The notes beneath the pieces are model-generated. The model searched no databases, was not told where the DNA came from, and worked only from the letters and a program-made list of their open reading frames with translations. From the NCBI GenBank assembly GCA_007116685.1, contig SKIC01000170.1:1-9956 (forward strand): a stretch of 9,956 nucleotides of DNA, given 5' to 3'. Origin of the DNA: Balneolales bacterium. Lineage in GTDB: Bacteria > Bacteroidota > Rhodothermia > Balneolales > Natronogracilivirgulaceae. Positions 1 to 5,142 of the stretch are shown piece by piece; position 1 is the stretch's first letter; each line of letters opens with the position of its first letter. Both the position numbers and the translations under genes were made by a program.

Positions 1-35
1 CTTCATGGTACAGGTCTGAGACCTGTACCATGAAG
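1..35. repeat. Long near-perfect palindrome (17-bp arms, 1-nt centre)
   Basis: The arm CTTCATGGTACAGGTCT at 1-17 is matched exactly by its reverse complement at 19-35, leaving only G18 unpaired. The structure may extend past the window edge. As RNA, a one-base loop cannot form, so the centre would open to a small loop on a stem of about 15 bp. No T-run follows it on the plus strand (the next bases are TAAGTGAAAA), so it is not a classical terminator for a plus-strand gene. It could terminate a minus-strand transcript, but the bases that would show this lie outside the window. It may instead be a dispersed intergenic palindrome. The symmetry is seen directly; its role is unknown. Confidence 0.85.
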
Positions 36-79
36 TAAGTGAAAATACATATAAGTTTAAACATATCAATAATATATAT

Positions 80-166
80 AGTTTTCAGGGTGTGTCAGGT
101 ATCAACCAAAATTTATAAAAAAACACCAACCACCCTCAAAATCACCTCCCGCACTATCTGAAAACT
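80..166 (+). promoter_or_regulatory. AT-rich leader with two mutually exclusive stem options (weak)
   Basis: In the non-coding leader before the acyl-CoA dehydrogenase, bases 80-88 (AGTTTTCAG) are perfectly complementary to 158-166 (CTGAAAACT). The overlapping bases 82-92 (TTTTCAGGGTG) match 131-141 (CACCCTCAAAA) at 10 of 11 positions. Because 82-88 takes part in both, the two stems exclude each other, as in attenuators or riboswitch-like leaders. No terminator T-run follows either stem, and in AT-rich DNA one such repeat could arise by chance. Nothing else is visible between 36 and 213 except a TATAAT at 206-211. That hexamer has no -35 match and lies too close to the start codon to be convincing. 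Confidence 0.2.
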
Positions 167-226
167 TGTGATATTCAAAATTCTCATTAAATTGCCAAAA
201 CGCTTTATAATTATGGAGATTAGGTG

Positions 227-1909
227 ATGAGAGAAAACAGAGTCCAGTTCAAAGATCGAAAAGCCAGCAGCAATTATTTTTTAAGCGATAAACTGCTCGT
301 AGATTATATTTTCCGCTACGTTGATAATGATGCCTTTACGTACATGGGAGGCAGGTGGAAGCATCTAGGATATTTGGCTGCAGGGAAAATGAATCACCTT
401 TCTCTTTTGGCAGATAAGCACGGCCCGGAATTAAATAAACGTGATGCCTGGGGCGATGATGTCAACGAAGTTGAGTTCCACAATGCATATTGGGAATTGA
501 TGGATATTGCCGCTGAGTCTGAAATGATTCGTCTAAAATGGGAACCTGTTCTGAGAAAACGTTTTGCTGGTAAGAGAAATCTACTCGGCTTCATTAGCGG
601 ATATATTTATGCGATGAGCGAAATGGGACAATACTGTCCACTTTGTATGACCGATGGCACAGCAGTTTTGATTGACAAATATGCCACTGAAAAAGACAAA
701 GCCAGATTAATGCCCGGTTTTGCCGAATTAGATGGACGCAAATTGACCACCGGAGCCATGTATCTCACCGAGAAATCAGGCGGCTCAGACATCGGGAATA
801 ATCTCGTAACAGCCATGAAACGGGATAACCAATGGGTTCTTAATGGAGAGAAGTGGTTTTGCAGTAATGTTAATGCCGATATCGCCATGATTCTTGCGCG
901 TACAGGAGAACCGGATAGCCGAACCAGAGGTTTGAGTGTTTTCATGATGGAGAAATATCTCAAAAACGGCTCTCGCAATCCTATTGAAATCATTCGTCTG
1001 AAAGACAAACTTGGAGTTCGTTCCATGGCATCTGCAGAATGCCTCCTAACCGATACCGAGGGCACGCTTCTGGGCGATGAAAACGAGGGGCTCAAAGTGA
1101 TGCTGGATATGATTAATATATCCCGCGTGTATAATTCTATAGCGGCATTAGCTGGAACCCGAAGAGCTTTAACAGAGGCTATGGAGTTTTCTATAAATCG
1201 CATGGCCTTTGGGAAGCTACTGTGTGATCATCCCTTATACAGAGAAAAACTCTGGGAATTATCAGCTTTGCATAACGCAAATTTCCACCTTGTAATGAGA
1301 ACTGTTTTGGCCATGGATAGAGCAGAAGAAGGAGATGAACACGAATCAGAATTGTTGCGCTTACTTACTCCTATGGCGAAGTGGTGGAGTGCCGATACCG
1401 CAGTTTATCTCGTGAGAGAAAGCATGGAGTTGATGGGCGGAATCGGATACATAGAAGATCAAATCATGCCAAAACTTCTTCGGGATGTGAATGTACTACC
1501 CATTTGGGAAGGCTCTGGAAACGTGATTATCCTGGATATGCTTCGCAGTGTGATGAAAACCGATGCTCTAAAAGCCTTGATTAAAGAAATCGAAAAACTT
1601 GAACTTGCCTACGTGGATGAGCCCGTACTAAAAGCCGAAGCACAGAGTATTTTAGAGCAGTATCGCAAAATCAGGAAGCTACCTCAGGAGGAACTTGAAG
1701 TATCTTTTAAATATTTAGCCAAGCGAACTATTCGATTATTCCAGATTTATTTAATGTTGGAATCGGTTGATACCGGTGCGGATTATTTATTGCACTCCAT
1801 TCAGTATTTCAAGAACCAAATTACAGGAAATCATACGGATGGATTATCAGATGTGATGGAAATCCCGGTTGAAATCTTGACAGGCTGGAATTTCGAGAGT
1901 TTTGAGTAA
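227..1909 (+). CDS. AidB-like acyl-CoA dehydrogenase family flavoprotein
   Basis: A 560-residue member of the acyl-CoA dehydrogenase superfamily, nearest in layout to E. coli AidB (541 aa) and longer than the roughly 380-residue classical dehydrogenases. Family signatures are present: TEKSGGSD at residues 181-188, NGEKWFCS at 206-213, RLKDKLG at 257-263, then GGIGYIE and IWEGSGN, where E428 sits at the usual catalytic-base position. The N-terminal part contains a DVNEVEFHNAYWELM stretch of the kind seen in AidB-type proteins. Residues after about 445 form a helical C-terminal extension, the region linked to DNA binding in E. coli AidB. The ATG at 227 is preferred: GGAG at 214-217 lies 9 nt upstream, although an in-frame GTG at 224 would also fit. 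Family knowledge suggests an FAD-dependent acyl-CoA oxidation fold in the cytoplasm. Whether it acts on isovaleryl-CoA-like substrates, protects DNA from alkylation or does both cannot be told. No beta-oxidation or alkylation-repair gene lies nearby. It is probably monocistronic. Confidence 0.9.
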   Translation: MRENRVQFKDRKASSNYFLSDKLLVDYIFRYVDNDAFTYMGGRWKHLGYLAAGKMNHLSLLADKHGPELNKRDAWGDDVNEVEFHNAYWELMDIAAESEMIRLKWEPVLRKRFAGKRNLLGFISGYIYAMSEMGQYCPLCMTDGTAVLIDKYATEKDKARLMPGFAELDGRKLTTGAMYLTEKSGGSDIGNNLVTAMKRDNQWVLNGEKWFCSNVNADIAMILARTGEPDSRTRGLSVFMMEKYLKNGSRNPIEIIRLKDKLGVRSMASAECLLTDTEGTLLGDENEGLKVMLDMINISRVYNSIAALAGTRRALTEAMEFSINRMAFGKLLCDHPLYREKLWELSALHNANFHLVMRTVLAMDRAEEGDEHESELLRLLTPMAKWWSADTAVYLVRESMELMGGIGYIEDQIMPKLLRDVNVLPIWEGSGNVIILDMLRSVMKTDALKALIKEIEKLELAYVDEPVLKAEAQSILEQYRKIRKLPQEELEVSFKYLAKRTIRLFQIYLMLESVDTGADYLLHSIQYFKNQITGNHTDGLSDVMEIPVEILTGWNFESFE

Positions 1910-1918
1910 GCCGTTTTT

Positions 1919-2851
1919 CTATGATCTGTTTATCGTGTTCCAAAACAGACTCATTAAAGCTGTGTTCCGCATGCCCGGTTCGACAGGTAACCTGCCAACT
2001 GTGATTAAATTCTCATCAAGTATCAAAACTCCGTAATTAATCAGATACAGATAAAAGTAGATTTGACTATCTACGATTTTCGATCTCAAATTATGAATTC
2101 TATGGTGAGTTACATCCCCCTCTATATAAAATTCAACAGATTGGAGAGTGGCGCTGCTTACATCATACTTCCAAAGCCCATTTGCCAAAGTTGCAATTAG
2201 TATGATCTTATCATTATGGGCCACCATAGACCTGATCTGATGATTTCGTAAACTTCGCAATTCGTTAACTGGCTCAAAGCGATTATTACGCCATTGCATA
2301 ATTCCTGCCGAGCGATCAACCACAAATATATTTTCTTGCACTTGATACAGACCTGAAAAACTATTTTGAGCTCGTATTATTTCCCATTTTTGATCTTTAA
2401 AAAGAAAAATTCTGGAAGGAGTTAGGAAGAATATCAGGTTATCCGTAGCAGCAATATGGCTTACATAACCGGATCGTTGTAAATCCGGATGAACCTGCCT
2501 AATGAAGGATTTTGCTATAGGTTTATTGTCATCACCATATTGGATAACTCCAAAATCATGAAGCCCACCCCAGTAGATGAGTCCTGAATTTGTGTGCCAA
2601 TGTAAACTACGGGCGTAGTATTGAAATCTTCTGTCGGATGGAATTCTCTGCCAGCTTCCATTCGTATTTCTATAAATTCCTCTGGTTGTGGCAAGATATT
2701 TTGTACCATCATCCGTAATGACGAAATCATTGGCTGGAATAGAAAAAGGGAATGGAGCCTCGGTAAGATTTAGCTCGAGACTCACTGTCAAAGGTAATAA
2801 AAACAAAAAGGAAGCTAGCATGGTTTTGTTTTTATCGAATAAACGATTCAT
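1919..2851 (-). CDS. Exported beta-propeller sensor fragment (likely 3'-truncated two-component/cyclase sensor domain)
   Basis: A 310-residue protein with a probable signal peptide: basic MNRLFDKNK, then the hydrophobic MLASFLFLLPLTVSLEL. The mature part has repeated short beta-rich blades, for example DDGTKYLATTRGIYR, LIYWGGLHDFGVIQYGD, NIFVVDRSAGIMQW and ILIATLANGLWKYD. This is the style of the periplasmic propeller of hybrid sensors (two-component regulator propeller / Y_Y_Y proteins). Such sensors normally carry two propellers, a membrane helix and a kinase, cyclase or DNA-binding output. Here the protein stops at GMRNTALMSLF-WNTINRS, where relatives would continue into the next blade. 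No membrane segment or output domain follows. The stop is 9 nt from the end of the convergent acyl-CoA dehydrogenase gene. The best reading is a remnant left by a deletion, so it may be a pseudogene; a free-standing exported propeller is possible. Met11 (codon at 2819-2821) is an alternative start. The ribosome binding site is weak. Confidence 0.65.
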   Translation of the reverse strand: MNRLFDKNKTMLASFLFLLPLTVSLELNLTEAPFPFSIPANDFVITDDGTKYLATTRGIYRNTNGSWQRIPSDRRFQYYARSLHWHTNSGLIYWGGLHDFGVIQYGDDNKPIAKSFIRQVHPDLQRSGYVSHIAATDNLIFFLTPSRIFLFKDQKWEIIRAQNSFSGLYQVQENIFVVDRSAGIMQWRNNRFEPVNELRSLRNHQIRSMVAHNDKIILIATLANGLWKYDVSSATLQSVEFYIEGDVTHHRIHNLRSKIVDSQIYFYLYLINYGVLILDENLITVGRLPVEPGMRNTALMSLFWNTINRS

Positions 2852-2860
2852 GCAAATCTT

Positions 2861-2882
2861 TTGGTATTTAGTGAGATACCAA
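2861..2882. promoter_or_regulatory. Dyad (7-bp arms) just upstream of the propeller gene
   Basis: TTGGTAT (2861-2867) and ATACCAA (2876-2882) are perfect inverted copies around an 8-nt centre, 9 nt upstream of the minus-strand start codon at 2851. This is a plausible operator, or a hairpin in the 5' leader that could hide the ribosome entry site. On the plus strand the dyad is followed by TTTTTATT, which resembles a weak terminator, but no plus-strand gene ends here. The rest of the divergent spacer (2883-2996) shows no clear promoter hexamers. The symmetry is seen directly; the function is inferred. Confidence 0.35.
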
Positions 2883-2996
2883 TTTTTATTAAACCAGAAT
2901 AATTAATCAGTAAACCGGATATTTCTCATGAATGGATTGAGCTAATTTCGCATTTTGGCCTATAAATAAATTAGAAATCACTACAAATAAACGGAT

Positions 2997-4046
2997 ATGG
3001 AATTAGGTATTTATACATTTGTTGAAAACACACCGCTTGCAGAAACAGGTAAGCCAGTATCTCCGCAGCAGCGTCTAACACAGCTCATGGAAGAAGTGCA
3101 ATTGGCTGATGAAGTTGGTTTGGATGTGTATGGAATTGGCGAGCATCACCGAGAAGAATATGTGGCTTCAGCTCCTGCTGTTTTGTTGGCGGCTGCCTCT
3201 CAACGCACAAAAAATATCAGACTGACCAGCGCTGTTAATGTATTGAGTTCCGATGATCCAGTTCGTGTATTTCAGCAGTTTTCAACTTTGGATTTGCTTT
3301 CCGGTGGTCGTGCTGAAATCATGATTGGAAGAGGCTCATTTATAGAATCTTTTCCTCTTTTCGGTTATGATTTGAATGATTACAGCGATCTCTTCACTGA
3401 GAAAATGCAAATGCTCTTGCATCTTCAGCAAAACGAAGTAGTGAGCTGGAAAGGCAAGCATACACAATCCATTCAAAATCGAGGGGTTTATCCAAGACCT
3501 GTTCAGGAAAAATTGCCGGTTTGGATTGCCGTTGGCGGAACGCCCGAATCTGCCTACAGAGCCGGTGCTCTTGGTATTCCTATGGCGATGGCAATTATTG
3601 GTGGAAATCCGGCTCAATTCCGTGCTTTTGTTGAACTCCACAGGCGAGGAGCGAATGAGCATCAAACAGAAATACAGCCGGTAAGTGTGAATTCCCATGG
3701 ATTGATAGCTGAGGATTCTAAAAAGGCCAGAGACATGGCATTTCCGGCTTTTAAAGCTGTGATGGATAAAATCGGCAGAGAACGGGGCTGGCCCCCAATG
3801 AGTCGCGCTCAATTTGATGCATCCTGCGAAAAGCAGGGGGCAAACTTCGTGGGTAGTCCCTCAGAAATTGTGGATAAAATTTTATATCAACACGAAATAT
3901 TGGGGCATTCCCGCTTCTTGATCCAGATGGGTGTGGGTTCTGTTCCACACAAAGACATGATGAAGAGTATAGAATTGTACGGAACCAAAGTAGCGCCAGA
4001 GGTTAGGAAGGCAATAGGCTCGTTTGATGGGGTGGTGGTTGATTGA
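2997..4046 (+). CDS. LLM-class flavin-dependent oxidoreductase (luciferase-like)
   Basis: A 349-residue protein of the bacterial luciferase-like monooxygenase superfamily, a typical full length for a single TIM-barrel domain. Diagnostic features are the opening strand MELGIYTF, the GIGEHHREEY motif at residues 47-55, SAVNVLSSDDPVRVFQQFSTLD at about 78-99, GRAEIMIGRGS at 104-114, and PVWIAVGGTPES at 174-185. The last of these resembles the flavin-binding strand of these enzymes. Members use F420H2 or reduced FMN to oxidise or reduce varied small molecules; the substrate cannot be inferred here. The N-terminus recalls the 2I7G-type subgroup of putative oxidoreductases, which is a tentative placement from memory. 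No flavin reductase lies beside it. It is alone on its strand, divergent from the propeller fragment and convergent with the MscS gene across 66 nt. Only a weak CGGA precedes the ATG, at very short spacing. Confidence 0.9.
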   Translation: MELGIYTFVENTPLAETGKPVSPQQRLTQLMEEVQLADEVGLDVYGIGEHHREEYVASAPAVLLAAASQRTKNIRLTSAVNVLSSDDPVRVFQQFSTLDLLSGGRAEIMIGRGSFIESFPLFGYDLNDYSDLFTEKMQMLLHLQQNEVVSWKGKHTQSIQNRGVYPRPVQEKLPVWIAVGGTPESAYRAGALGIPMAMAIIGGNPAQFRAFVELHRRGANEHQTEIQPVSVNSHGLIAEDSKKARDMAFPAFKAVMDKIGRERGWPPMSRAQFDASCEKQGANFVGSPSEIVDKILYQHEILGHSRFLIQMGVGSVPHKDMMKSIELYGTKVAPEVRKAIGSFDGVVVD

Positions 4047-4112
4047 AATTATTGCTTTGTTACTAATTTTGAGATCAATTTATAATTACAACATCAATAA
4101 ATTAGCCTCAAA

Positions 4113-5138
4113 TTAAGAATCAGATACTTTTTCCAAATCAGTAATAGGAATGATTTTATGTTCATTCAATTCATTGACAATCATTTCTGTGACGTCGCTT
4201 TTGAACAAGAATTCGTATCGAATATCCAGTACGTAGGCCTTAACTCTTAATTTCACTACATAATGTCTGTCCCTGATTTCGTTTAGTGCAATAATTACAA
4301 CCGGTTTATTCAGGTAAAGGTATGGAGAAGAGAAAACTGCACGCCGGGCTATATCCTTGGCCAGACTGATATCAGAAGAAGCCGGTATAAATATCTCTGA
4401 AACAACCTGACAATCCAATGCGCTGGAATTTGCATTTGAAACAGCCCGGTTCATGAGTTCTCCGTTTGGAATAGCTACGGTATTATCATCCGGCGTTTCT
4501 ATGAGGCAACTTCTGATCCCCACACTTTTTACTTCTCCGTAATGCTCCCCGACCTGAATTTTATCACCTACTTGAAAGGGGCGATCTAGAATTATCATGA
4601 TTCCCCCAAAAATATTCCTCAAAATATCCTGAGATGCAAAACCAACAGCTATACCAAACGAAGCCGTAATAGCAATTACTGTTTCAAAAGGAGGAGAGAT
4701 TATACCCGCTATTACAATGTAAATGGCGAAAGTCCAGATGAGAATTCGCAGAATGGGCGTCAGTCGTTTAATAAATAGCCTGTAAGTCGTTGCACGTTCA
4801 GATATGTTATCCAAAACCCGAATGAATAAGCCATTTACAAACCAGGCTGTTACCAGAATAAATAATGCTAAAAAGATTTTCGTAAAAGAAATAAGCTGTC
4901 TTAATTCATTGAGCTCAGCCTCACTTTCCTCGCTCTGATCTTTTTCTTCAGACTCAGCCTCTTCTACATCATCTTGCTCATTATTTTCTTCAGCAGTTAT
5001 CTCATTATTGTCTTCAACATCTGATTGCTCGATTTCCAAAGTGTCAGCTACATTTTGTGCTGCTACTGCTCCGGGAAAGGATAAAAACAACAATAGACTA
5101 AACGCGATTGTGATATAAAGTGATAAAATTGCTTTCAT
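4113..5138 (-). CDS. MscS-family mechanosensitive ion channel with acidic N-terminal tail
   Basis: A 341-residue inner-membrane channel subunit. Residues 1-27 look like a signal peptide (KAILSLYITIAFSLLLFLSF, cleavage near AVAA-QN). Residues 32-78 form a highly acidic, low-complexity stretch with about 23 Asp/Glu and a single Lys. Hydrophobic segments follow at about 84-105 and 127-147. The MscS pore helix spans 153-183 (AITASFGIAVGFASQDILRN), leading into DRPFQVGDKIQV at 185-196, the start of the beta domain. PNGELMNRAVSNAN at 224-237 is the usual family motif, and a C-terminal alpha/beta domain ends the protein. It is close in size to E. coli MscS (286 aa) plus the extra exported tail. MscS proteins form heptamers that release solutes when membrane tension rises. 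The start codon lies 4 nt after the stop of the large ATPase with no obvious Shine-Dalgarno, so translational coupling and a joint function are likely. Identity is certain; the role of the tail is unknown. Confidence 0.93.
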   Translation of the reverse strand: MKAILSLYITIAFSLLLFLSFPGAVAAQNVADTLEIEQSDVEDNNEITAEENNEQDDVEEAESEEKDQSEESEAELNELRQLISFTKIFLALFILVTAWFVNGLFIRVLDNISERATTYRLFIKRLTPILRILIWTFAIYIVIAGIISPPFETVIAITASFGIAVGFASQDILRNIFGGIMIILDRPFQVGDKIQVGEHYGEVKSVGIRSCLIETPDDNTVAIPNGELMNRAVSNANSSALDCQVVSEIFIPASSDISLAKDIARRAVFSSPYLYLNKPVVIIALNEIRDRHYVVKLRVKAYVLDIRYEFLFKSDVTEMIVNELNEHKIIPITDLEKVSDS

Positions 5139-5142
5139 ATAC

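Noticed and set aside
206..211. TATAAT hexamer as a -10 box for the acyl-CoA dehydrogenase
   Set aside because: No -35 match at 16-18 nt spacing. Transcription would begin after GGAG (214-217), removing the likely ribosome binding site. AT-rich DNA makes this hexamer common.
607..1203. 198-codon minus-strand open frame inside the acyl-CoA dehydrogenase gene
   Set aside because: It lies wholly opposite conserved dehydrogenase motifs and its translation shows no domain. It is a shadow of the real gene.
3336..3812. 158-codon minus-strand open frame inside the flavin oxidoreductase gene
   Set aside because: Fully antisense to a well-supported LLM gene, with no recognisable domain and no start signal.
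4063..4115. TAATTTTGAG / CTCAAATTA inverted repeat as a bidirectional terminator between the flavin oxidoreductase and MscS genes
   Set aside because: The arms are AT-rich, need a bulged T and enclose a loop of about 33 nt. The second arm overlaps the MscS stop codon. Too weak to call.
4903..5046. Acidic run in the MscS gene as a frameshift artefact
   Set aside because: The frame is continuous from the signal peptide into the channel domain, and the segment has plausible coding character, so it is a real low-complexity tail.
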